NCBI GenBank assembly: GCA_002215645.1 | Contig: NGFI01000013.1 | Location: 124,001-188,000, forward strand | DNA from: Gemmatimonadetes bacterium 2013_60CM_65_52 | Lineage (GTDB): Bacteria > Gemmatimonadota > Gemmatimonadetes > Gemmatimonadales > Gemmatimonadaceae | Direction of reading: 5' to 3' | DNA: 64,000 nt | Shown: positions 26,926 through 33,967 of the stretch, one piece after another | Position numbering within the stretch: the stretch's first letter is position 1 | Layout of the letters: each line of letters starts with the position of its first letter | Translations under genes and position numbers: made by a program | The notes under the pieces: generated by a model | What the model saw: only the letters and a program-made list of their open reading frames with translations | Database searches by the model: none | What the model was told of the DNA's origin: nothing

Positions 26926-27408
26926 ATGTCGACCCGCCTCGTGCTCCTCGTGGTACTTGCTGGCTGCTCCGGATTGCGGGGCGGGCCGGTGTCACCCGCG
27001 GCGCCCGCACCCGTCGCACTGTCGGCGGCTACTCCGCCCGTGACGTTCGTCCGATCGACCGCGGAATCACGCGTCACGCGCACCATCGACGTGAGGGACG
27101 GGCTCACGCACGCCCAGGCGATGCGCACGCTCGTCGATGCGCTGGGACAGCGGTACACGGTGGACGTCGCCGATCCGCGCGCCGGTTTCGTGATGACCAC
27201 CTGGCAAGCGCCGCTCAGCGACGGAGTCCCGGATCTGCGATATCGCACACGGATCACCGCGCGTTTTCAGGGCGACGACTGGAAGAAGCTGCAGGTCCGG
27301 GGCGAAGCCAACTGGGTGCGCGGCGAGGAATGGGATGTTGGCTACGACGCCGCCCAGCTCGACAGCGCCGCGGGCGACCTTCGCGCGAAGCTCGGGAAAC
27401 GCCAGTAG
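26926..27408 (+). CDS. Lipoprotein, 160 aa
   Basis: Starts at ATG 26926; the N-terminus is a lipoprotein signal (LVLLVVLAGCSG). The mature part has a Pro/Ala-rich linker and a folded domain: RTIDVRDGLTHAQAMRTLVDAL, then a strand-rich part GFVMTTWQAPL and RTRITARFQGDDWKKLQVRGE. The arrangement, an alpha-beta-beta fold ending in a W-containing strand, resembles small outer-membrane lipoproteins of the BamC/DUF-type, but I do not assign it. It is tail to tail with the Ser/Thr kinase gene, ten bases apart. Confidence 0.78.
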   Translation: MSTRLVLLVVLAGCSGLRGGPVSPAAPAPVALSAATPPVTFVRSTAESRVTRTIDVRDGLTHAQAMRTLVDALGQRYTVDVADPRAGFVMTTWQAPLSDGVPDLRYRTRITARFQGDDWKKLQVRGEANWVRGEEWDVGYDAAQLDSAAGDLRAKLGKRQ

Positions 27409-27418
27409 CTCGTCCCGG

Positions 27419-29266
27419 CTACTGGAGCGATACGATCTGCCACGACTTTCCCTTGCGGGTCAGCTTCGCGCGCTGCCGCAGCGTCGTGTTCATCGTCTGC
27501 TTCTGTATCTTGTCGAAATAGCTCAGCGCCAGTGAAAAATCGGCGTCGGCCGAATCGCCGGTGACGTGCGTGGCCACGTTCCGGACGCGAGCCTCGATCT
27601 TGTCCGCGCGCGCAAAGACGGCCTTCTCCCAGTTGTCCTGCTGCCGCACGTTCATCGCGGGATAGGCTTCACGCATCGCGGCGATGTCCGCGCTCGCAAT
27701 GGCACGCGCGTAGCGGCTCAGCGCGGCGCGGGCGCCCAGGACGTCCGCATTGGCGATGCGCTCGGTGCTGTCGGCCTCCCGCTTTTTTCGAAGCCGAACC
27801 GTATCCACAGATACGACGGGCGGGGGCGCGGCATTCGCCGCGGCGGCAGCTGCCGTGTCGATCGCGTGCGCCGCGCTGTCCGTGGCGGCCACGACCACCG
27901 TGGCCGGCGGCACCGTGTCGCGAATCGGAGCCGCCTTCTCTGCGATCGGTGACGCTCCCGTTCCGCTTCGCATCACCAGCGCCACCGCGACGCCGGCGAC
28001 GGCCACTGCCGCGCCGGCCACCACCCGTGTGCGCCGCCTCACGGGCCGGTCCCGCGGCACCGGGGTGACCTCCGTCGTCGCCTGCGTCGCCTGGAGAAAC
28101 GCCACCGTCGGCGCGCTTCGGGGCGTATAGCGTGGATCGATGTGCGGCCGCGCCTCGACGCCGGAGCGCCGCGCAAGGTTGCCGGAGAGCGCATCACGCA
28201 GCTCAGCGGAAGATCCGTAGCGCTCCGCCGGCGTGCGTGCGAGAAGCCGCGCCACCACCTTCGCGATGGACGCCGGAATTCCGGGGTCGATCACCTGGAC
28301 GCTCGGCGCATCCTCCGACAGCCGGCGCTTGATCATCTGTTCGCGCGTCGATTCGCTGAACGGCGCCGCACCCGTGAGCATCAGATGCAGGATGCAGCCG
28401 AGCGAATACAGGTCGGTGCGCGCATCCACGGGATCGCCCACGAGCTGCTCGGGACTCATGAACTCCGGTGTGCCGATCACCTGCCCGGTGCGCGTGAGCC
28501 CCTCGCCGGCCCCCTCCTGAATGGCCTTGGCGATGCCGAAGTCCACCACCTTGGCGATCTCGCGTCCGGCGCGAGTCCGCATGATGAGAATGTTGTCCGG
28601 CTTGAGATCCCGGTGGACGATATCGATCTCGTGCGCGGCGCCGAGGCCGTCGGCGATCTGGCGCGTGAGGTCGATCGCACGCTCGAGCGACAGGGGCGCC
28701 TCGCGCGAGAGGAGCCGCGAGAGCGGCTCCCCGTCCACGAACTCCATCACGAGATAGACGAGGCCGTCGCTCTCGCCGAAGTCGAATACCGCTGCGACGT
28801 TCGGATGAATGATGCGCGCCGCGTTGGATGCCTCGCGCGCGAACCGGGCGGCCGACTCGGAGTCGTTCACCATCGCGGGGCTCATCACCTTGATGGCGCA
28901 CTGGCGGTTCATCTTCACATGCTCGCCGAGGTAGACGCGGCCCATGCCGCCCTCGCCGATACGCTTGAGGATGTGGTAGCGGTCGGCCAGCACGCGTCCA
29001 ACGAGAGAGTCCGATCCCTTCGGACGGAGTGCCGTGCCGTCGAGCGGGCAGAAGCGGGCGGCCGTCTCGTACTCCCTCCCGCACTGCGGACACACCTTGA
29101 GAACGGCGACGCTTTCGGCGTCCAGCGGCGCCGATTGCCGCGCGAGCAGTCCGGAGCCGAGTCCGCTTTCCGCCAGGGCACGTGCCTCCGCGTCGCGAAG
29201 AGCGCGCTCTTCCTCCGCCGCGGAGCGCGAAGGAGAGGCATTGTGTTTTTCGTCGTCGGCTGACAT
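27419..29266 (-). CDS. Zinc-ribbon Ser/Thr protein kinase with C-terminal extracytoplasmic domain
   Basis: 615 residues from ATG 29266. A short zinc-ribbon-like segment (CPQCG at 59-63, FCPLDG at 72-77) precedes a Hanks-type kinase (about 95-365): glycine loop GEGGMGRVYLGE, Lys126 in AIKV, HRDLKPDN (218-225), DFG (242-244) and SPEQ. A single membrane helix lies at about 415-432. The last 180 residues include an Ala-rich linker and a helical/beta domain (LSRYARAIASADIAAMREAYP to the end) of the nuclear-transport-factor-2-like kind, outside the cytoplasm. This layout is common in Gemmatimonadota and myxobacteria. Substrates are unknown. Confidence 0.93.
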   Translation of the reverse strand: MSADDEKHNASPSRSAAEEERALRDAEARALAESGLGSGLLARQSAPLDAESVAVLKVCPQCGREYETAARFCPLDGTALRPKGSDSLVGRVLADRYHILKRIGEGGMGRVYLGEHVKMNRQCAIKVMSPAMVNDSESAARFAREASNAARIIHPNVAAVFDFGESDGLVYLVMEFVDGEPLSRLLSREAPLSLERAIDLTRQIADGLGAAHEIDIVHRDLKPDNILIMRTRAGREIAKVVDFGIAKAIQEGAGEGLTRTGQVIGTPEFMSPEQLVGDPVDARTDLYSLGCILHLMLTGAAPFSESTREQMIKRRLSEDAPSVQVIDPGIPASIAKVVARLLARTPAERYGSSAELRDALSGNLARRSGVEARPHIDPRYTPRSAPTVAFLQATQATTEVTPVPRDRPVRRRTRVVAGAAVAVAGVAVALVMRSGTGASPIAEKAAPIRDTVPPATVVVAATDSAAHAIDTAAAAAANAAPPPVVSVDTVRLRKKREADSTERIANADVLGARAALSRYARAIASADIAAMREAYPAMNVRQQDNWEKAVFARADKIEARVRNVATHVTGDSADADFSLALSYFDKIQKQTMNTTLRQRAKLTRKGKSWQIVSLQ

Positions 29267-29377
29267 CGCCCGTAGAGTACGCACGGGACGTATCACGACG
29301 TAAGAGCGATGGGCAAAAAGCGGCCGCGGTGCGCGGGTTCGGCTCCCCGTGCACCGCGGCACTCCCATCGCACGAAA

Positions 29378-29785
29378 TCAGGGCTTGCGATCCTTGCGGA
29401 GGTCGCGGCGGTCGGTGCGGACGTCGCGGTGATCGGCGCGGACGTCGCGGTGATCGGCGCGAAGGTCGCCCGCGTCCTTGCGCATGTCCTTCCGAATTGC
29501 GCGTGCGGCGGCCGTGTCATGTGATGCGACGGCACTCTTGAGCGCCACGGCGTCGCCGCGGGAATCGGTACGATCAGCGGCGATGTCCTTGTGGTCGGCG
29601 CGCAGGTCCGTCCGGTCCGTGCGTACTTCGCGGCGGTCGGCTCTCAGTCCGCGCCGATCCTGCCGCACATCCCGCCTATCCTGGCGGACGTCTCGGCTCG
29701 GCGCAGAGACGGCAGACTGTGCCGACAGTGTTCCGACAGCACTCAGAAGCATGACTCCAGCGAGAAACGATCTGAGGTTCAACAT
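29378..29785 (-). CDS. Secreted DRRD-repeat protein
   Basis: 135 residues with signal peptide (1-23, LSAQSA) and a ribosome site GGAGA before ATG 29785. The mature chain is almost entirely a charged repeat of seven residues: DVRQDRRDVRQDRRGLRADRREVRTDR and, near the end, DVRADHRDVRTDRRDLRKD. Arg and Asp alternate so that a helix would have matched charges on each face. A central linker (AVALKSAVASHDTAAARAIRKD) interrupts the repeat. The sequence suggests a single long charged helix in the periplasm; role unknown. Confidence 0.75.
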   Translation of the reverse strand: MLNLRSFLAGVMLLSAVGTLSAQSAVSAPSRDVRQDRRDVRQDRRGLRADRREVRTDRTDLRADHKDIAADRTDSRGDAVALKSAVASHDTAAARAIRKDMRKDAGDLRADHRDVRADHRDVRTDRRDLRKDRKP

Positions 29786-29933
29786 GTCCGTCTCCTGGTT
29801 TCGAGGTACACCAGGAAGACGTCGCAGGAGTGCGCCCGTTAAGCCATTGATCTACAACGGGTTATGTGACCAGGATCACATGGCCGGCAGCCCTGCTCAA
29901 ACTGCAAGAGCACGAACGACAACTGCCAATAAA

Positions 29934-29999
29934 CACAGAGGTCACAGAGACACAGAGAACCGCGGCGGAGCAAGATCTCCGTGTCTCTGTGACTCTGTG
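29934..29999. repeat. Long inverted repeat of CACAGAG words (REP-like)
   Basis: Left arm 29934-29958 is made of CACAGAGG-T-CACAGAGA-CACAGAGA; right arm 29976-29999 is its near-perfect complement (one mismatch and one missing base), around a 17-base loop. It lies between a secreted-protein gene and a lipoprotein gene, outside coding sequence. Similar CACAGAG palindromes are scattered in intergenic regions of several bacterial phyla. It could fold strongly as RNA and end transcription. Confidence 0.75.
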
Positions 30000-30071
30000 G
30001 CTAATTCATGTTTTTCCGCTGTTCTCTTCAGCTCTGTCGCTCTGAACCGGCAGCGCCGACTCTCAGCCCCC

Positions 30072-30971
30072 TCAGATAGAACTTCTTCGCACCACCACGT
30101 CGCGCGATAGCGTGAGACGCATCGCGCTTCCCTCGGGGAGGCACGCTTCCGACGATTGCGAGCGTTTTGCCGCCACGGTTCCAGCTGCCGCACCCGCCGC
30201 CGCGCCGATCACCGTGGCCTTGGTGCTTCCGCCGAAGATGCGGCCGAGTACAGCGCCGGCCACCGCACCGCCGACGACCTTCTGCCGGTCGTTCCCCGAG
30301 GACTGCTGCACTCGCTCCAGCGACGCGAGTGTGGCGACATCACCGGAGACGGGCACCGCCTCACCATTGACGTCCACCGAGCGGACGCGGAACTCGATGC
30401 GGCTCGCCTCGATCGGATCTGCGCGATCCACTGATGCAACCTCGAGCACGACAGTGGACCCGACCGGAATAGCTGCTCCGTTCGTCCCGGTGATGCCGCT
30501 CGTGACGGTGGCGCTGAACTTGTCACCCGGCAGCAGGTTCGCCGTGCACACTTTGCCATTCGTCGCCATGCCGACGCGTGAGCCGGAACCAATCACGCCA
30601 GCGGCAGCGGCGGGAGTTGGCGTCGGCGCGGGACTCTCCTCCACGCTCGTCGGCTGTGGCGGCGTGGGCCGCGGCGTGCGGGCTACCGGAGCCTGCTGGG
30701 CGTTCCGCTGCGCGGTCGCACGCGGCGATGTCGTACGGGCGCGCGGCGGTTCCGGACGCGGCGTTGGCGCGGCAGGCGCGCGCGCGGCCGGCGCGTTGCC
30801 GCCGATGGGCGCATCGTTGAACACCGTCGGCGCTGGTCCCGGACGCTGCGCCATGGCGAGATCCTGTGACAATGACGAATCCGGCGCGGGCGCACGCTCG
30901 CGACATCCGGAAAGGGCCGCGAGTGCGAGCAGTGCGGCAGCGGAGTGACAACGGAAGGATGTGCAAGGCAT
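30072..30971 (-). CDS. Glycine-zipper lipoprotein with Pro-rich linker
   Basis: 299 residues from ATG 30971. A lipobox (LALAALSGC) is followed by about 100 residues very rich in Pro, Ala, Arg and Thr, which would span the periplasm, then a folded domain with VGSTVVLEVASVDR and FRVRSVDVNGEAVPV. Near the C-terminus a glycine-zipper run, VVGGAVAGAVLGRIFGG followed by ATVIGAAAGAAAGTVAA, resembles the membrane-inserting part of SlyB/OmpA-like lipoproteins. Function unknown beyond an envelope role. The GTG three codons earlier is an alternative start. Confidence 0.8.
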   Translation of the reverse strand: MPCTSFRCHSAAALLALAALSGCRERAPAPDSSLSQDLAMAQRPGPAPTVFNDAPIGGNAPAARAPAAPTPRPEPPRARTTSPRATAQRNAQQAPVARTPRPTPPQPTSVEESPAPTPTPAAAAGVIGSGSRVGMATNGKVCTANLLPGDKFSATVTSGITGTNGAAIPVGSTVVLEVASVDRADPIEASRIEFRVRSVDVNGEAVPVSGDVATLASLERVQQSSGNDRQKVVGGAVAGAVLGRIFGGSTKATVIGAAAGAAAGTVAAKRSQSSEACLPEGSAMRLTLSRDVVVRRSSI

Positions 30972-31022
30972 GGTGTGCACGGTTCTGGGTACCAGTTCGT
31001 ACCCCCGCGGCTGCGGGAGGTT

Positions 31023-31700
31023 CTATGGTGAACCCACCAGGACAGCGGGAAAGAGATCCGTCTGCGGCAGCGAGGGCTCGAGCCGCTGCCGGACCCGATT
31101 CGCGATGTGCTCGATGGCCGAGGTGTCGCTCACGAGGTCGTAGCCGCGGACGTCGAGGCTCAGCACCGGACACGCCGTGAACGTGGCGATCCACCGCTCA
31201 TAGCGCGCGTGCAGCGCCGCCCAATAGCTCGCTGCGGTGTCCCGCTCGCTTGGCCGGCCGCGGGCCCGAATGCGCTGGACGACGATGTCCAACGGTGCGT
31301 GGAGATACACGAGCAGCTTCGGAGGGCGTGCCGCGGGCGAATGCAGCAGCTCCACGTAAAGGCGCCGGTACAGCGTCCACTCCTGCGCGGACATGAGGCC
31401 CTCCTCGAAGTGTCCGCGAGCAAAGATTTCAGCGTCCTCGTACCACGTGCGGTCCAGCACCCAACTGCCGCCCGATCCGCGCATACGGCGCATACTCTCG
31501 AATCGCGTGGCGAGAAAGTGGAGCTGCAGCGGAAGCGCGTATGCACGCATGTCCGCCTCACCGCCGCCATAGAACTTCTCGAGCCACGGATTGTCGCCCT
31601 CCACGCTCTCGAGCGCGAGCTGCAGCCCGAAGCGCGCGGCGAGCGCGCGCGTGAGCGTGCTCTTTCCCGAGCCCACCATGCCAGCGACGCCAATCAACAT
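31023..31700 (-). CDS. Deoxynucleoside kinase
   Basis: 225 residues of the dNK/dGK family, which phosphorylates deoxynucleosides with ATP. Visible are the P-loop GMVGSGKST (7-15), the acceptor-site motif DRTWYEDAEIFA containing the catalytic DR pair, and the arginine-rich lid RIRARGRPSERD. Cytosolic, with no signal. Together with deoC elsewhere in the window it suggests salvage of deoxynucleosides, although the two loci are far apart. ATG at 31700. It lies 45 bases from the end of the Rieske operon on the same strand, so read-through from that operon is possible. Confidence 0.9.
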   Translation of the reverse strand: MLIGVAGMVGSGKSTLTRALAARFGLQLALESVEGDNPWLEKFYGGGEADMRAYALPLQLHFLATRFESMRRMRGSGGSWVLDRTWYEDAEIFARGHFEEGLMSAQEWTLYRRLYVELLHSPAARPPKLLVYLHAPLDIVVQRIRARGRPSERDTAASYWAALHARYERWIATFTACPVLSLDVRGYDLVSDTSAIEHIANRVRQRLEPSLPQTDLFPAVLVGSP

Positions 31701-31746
31701 GCGCGCAAGATATCAGGCCTCGCGAAACCGCCATGCGGGCCCACGG

Positions 31747-32184
31747 CTAGCCGATCGTCAGCGTATCCGTTGCGGCGTCGTACCGCGCGGTCAGCGTGGG
31801 AAGGTTGGTTCCCGCGGGGCCGACGGTGACGCGGCCACCGTTGTCGAAGCGCGAGCCATGGCAGTCGCACTCGAACCGGTTGCTTCGAATGAAAGTCGGA
31901 CAGCCTTCGTGTGTACACACCATCGAGAGCGCGAGGAACGACGTCGGGCCGGTACGCTTGGCCGCCACGAACTGTGCCGGCGGACCGATCTGTACGAGCT
32001 GGCCCACGGTGCCGAGCGCGGGCACCGACGAAACGACGATCGAGAACGTGCCGCCCGCCGGCGTGACGGCCTGGGGACCGAACTGTCCGTCTCCGCAGCC
32101 AGCCGCAACCGCCGCGGCGCCCACGACCACCAGTGTGCTGCGCGTAAGAAACTCTCGGCGGCTGAGACAATCCTTGCAGGGCAT
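31747..32184 (-). CDS. Rieske [2Fe-2S] protein, Tat-exported
   Basis: 145 residues from ATG 32184. The N-terminus has a twin-arginine motif (SRREFLTRS) and a hydrophobic stretch ending in AAAVAAGC, which could serve as a lipobox. The cluster motif is complete: CTHEGC, then CDCHGSRFD 15 residues on, supplying two Cys and two His. A Rieske centre transfers single electrons at the membrane surface. It is the last gene of a four-gene operon with a second Rieske protein and two membrane proteins. The partner oxidoreductase is not evident. Confidence 0.9.
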   Translation of the reverse strand: MPCKDCLSRREFLTRSTLVVVGAAAVAAGCGDGQFGPQAVTPAGGTFSIVVSSVPALGTVGQLVQIGPPAQFVAAKRTGPTSFLALSMVCTHEGCPTFIRSNRFECDCHGSRFDNGGRVTVGPAGTNLPTLTARYDAATDTLTIG

Positions 32185-32210
32185 GATCGACGGGATGGAG
32201 GGACGAGCGC

Positions 32211-32750
32211 TCAGGGAAGCGTGATCACGGCCTGCTGCCAATGCGCGAGATCGAGGTCTTCCTGATACAGGGTGTCGATGTCCACGGAGACGTTCGTCCC
32301 CGCGAGCTTCACCGCGTAACGATCCATGCTGCGTGTTGCGCGCCCTTCGATGAAGGTGCCGTCAGGACGATACCTCGACTTGTGCTTCGGGCATTGGAAG
32401 CGATTGTCCCCGCCTTCCCAGCGCAACGCCGTGTTCTGATGCGGGCACGCCAGGGCGAACGCGTACACCGCCTTACCCACACGCGCGAGAATCACCTCGT
32501 TGTCCTTGTCGATCTGTACGCCGTCGCCACTCGGGACGGGATACAGCTTTTCCTGGCGCGTACCACCCCACGCGGAGATCCAGCGCAGTGGCGCGGCCTC
32601 GGCAGCGCCGGGAGCCACTCCCAGCGCCACGAGCGCGGCGACGCCGGCCTTGAAGGCGTCGAGCAGGAAGGCTCTGCGATCAGTGGCGACACATCCACCG
32701 CAGGGAGATCCCTCGATGGCACGCGGCGCCGGTGTATCGGTCACGGTCAC
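32211..32750 (-). CDS. Second Rieske [2Fe-2S] protein, Tat-type leader
   Basis: 179 residues starting at GTG 32750, which overlaps the previous stop (GTGA) and has AAGGAG five bases upstream. The leader contains a twin-arginine-like DRRAFLLDAFKAG and a hydrophobic run ending near AAEAAPLR. The cluster motif is CPHQNTALRW...FQCPKHKSRY, with CxH and CxxH about 17 residues apart, normal for a Rieske site. A segment CGGC near the N-terminus adds two Cys. It belongs to the same operon as the first Rieske gene and two membrane proteins, so it probably passes electrons to or from a membrane-bound carrier. Confidence 0.9.
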   Translation of the reverse strand: MTVTDTPAPRAIEGSPCGGCVATDRRAFLLDAFKAGVAALVALGVAPGAAEAAPLRWISAWGGTRQEKLYPVPSGDGVQIDKDNEVILARVGKAVYAFALACPHQNTALRWEGGDNRFQCPKHKSRYRPDGTFIEGRATRSMDRYAVKLAGTNVSVDIDTLYQEDLDLAHWQQAVITLP

Positions 32751-33262
32751 GAAAACTCCTTGAGCACGACGCCCGCGAGCGTCGTTGTCAGCCAGAGAAC
32801 GGCACTGAACATTGCAACGAGCCGAAGCCGCTCCCACAGCGCGTCGTCATTCTGCCGTCCGGAGAGTGCCTCCTCCGTGCGCAGCATCACGTAACCGTTC
32901 ACGAGCAGGAGCGTCACAAGACTGATCTTGATCCAGAACAGAATGGTGCCCAGGAACGTTTCGACGTCCGACAGGAACATCAGGACGCCGGAGACGAGCG
33001 ACAGCGTGAGCCCGGCGAGCACGGCCCGGTGAATGCCGGACAGCTCCACCAGGTGAGCGGCGCGCTCTTCGGCGCCGGCGCGAGACGCCCGGAGGGTCGC
33101 GCGATCCATCAGAAACGCGGCGCCGGCGCCGAAGACGAGCGGAGCGAGGTGAAGAAAGAGCACAGTAGCCGATACTACCTTCGAGTGGGCATATAGTTTC
33201 GCCCACGGATCGACCGCGTTGGCCAGCGCGTGCCCAAACCCACCTTCAGAGGCTGCTGTCAT
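32747..33262 (-). CDS. Membrane protein with His-containing helices
   Basis: 171 residues from ATG 33262, with four hydrophobic helices: VSATVLFLHLAPLVFGAGAAF, AVLAGLTLSLVSGVLMFLSD (first helices abbreviated here to their core), TILFWIKISLVTLLLVNGYV and LVAMFSAVLWLTTTLAGVVL. Histidines occur at helix ends (LYAHSK, LFLHLA, GIHRAV), as in b-type haem membrane proteins, but no named family is recognised. Its stop overlaps the GTG start of the second Rieske gene by four bases. It starts ten bases after the stop of the first membrane gene. Role in electron transfer is inferred from the operon. Confidence 0.8.
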   Translation of the reverse strand: MTAASEGGFGHALANAVDPWAKLYAHSKVVSATVLFLHLAPLVFGAGAAFLMDRATLRASRAGAEERAAHLVELSGIHRAVLAGLTLSLVSGVLMFLSDVETFLGTILFWIKISLVTLLLVNGYVMLRTEEALSGRQNDDALWERLRLVAMFSAVLWLTTTLAGVVLKEFS

Positions 33263-33272
33263 CGTCGTGGTC

Positions 33273-33863
33273 TCACTCCTCGTTCCAGAATGCCATGATC
33301 GCGATACCCGTGAGCGCCGTCGCCATCGAGGCGTACGCGAGATCGCGATGCTCCCGCCGCTTGCTCTCGCTCGTCTCGGCCTGCTCGGACAAGCGGGCTC
33401 CGGCGTAGGTGAAGCCGGCGTCCGACGCCAGCATGCACAACGCATGCAGGTATTGCTTCGTCCGGCCCTGTTCGACCGCGCGCGAGTCCCAGAGATTCCA
33501 GAGGCCGGTAACGGTATTCGAGGTGAATACGAGTGCCAGTGCGGTGGCGCCGGCGCGGTGGGTGGTCTTTGCCCATGCCGGCGCCACGCCGGGATCCTTG
33601 ATGATCTGATTTCCTGCGATGGCCTGCGCCGCGAACAGGGGATAGACCAGATACGAGCCGTATCGGTGAATCCGGAGTCGCCGCTCGTACCAGTCACTTA
33701 CCTCGATGGCCCTGCGCCGTCGGCGCACCGTGTCGTCCGGCACGCGCACGGCGACGGCAAGCCCCGTCACGGTTGGACCGACAGGCGTCTGAGCCGCCGG
33801 CTCCATGGTGGTATCAGGAGCGGCCAGTGCGAGGACGAGCGCGAGGACGGCGGAAGCGGGCAT
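33273..33863 (-). CDS. Membrane protein, cytochrome b561-like pattern
   Basis: 196 residues from ATG 33863, with an N-terminal signal-like helix and about four further hydrophobic segments. Histidines are spaced along it: RIHRYGSYLVYP, TTHRAGATALALV, QYLHALCMLASD and RREHRDLAYAS. Four His in membrane helices is the pattern seen in di-haem cytochrome b561-type proteins, so it may bind haem. That is an inference from spacing and needs spectroscopy. It is the first gene of the operon leading to the two Rieske proteins; its start is 105 bases from the divergent hybrid kinase. Confidence 0.75.
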   Translation of the reverse strand: MPASAVLALVLALAAPDTTMEPAAQTPVGPTVTGLAVAVRVPDDTVRRRRRAIEVSDWYERRLRIHRYGSYLVYPLFAAQAIAGNQIIKDPGVAPAWAKTTHRAGATALALVFTSNTVTGLWNLWDSRAVEQGRTKQYLHALCMLASDAGFTYAGARLSEQAETSESKRREHRDLAYASMATALTGIAIMAFWNEE

Positions 33864-33967
33864 GAAGGGTCGGGGCGAATGGCTGCACGCGTCAGACGTC
33901 CGGCGGCGCGACGAGCAAGCGAGCGCGAAACAATGTTTCCATACGGCACTCGGCGGTAGAGGGCACG

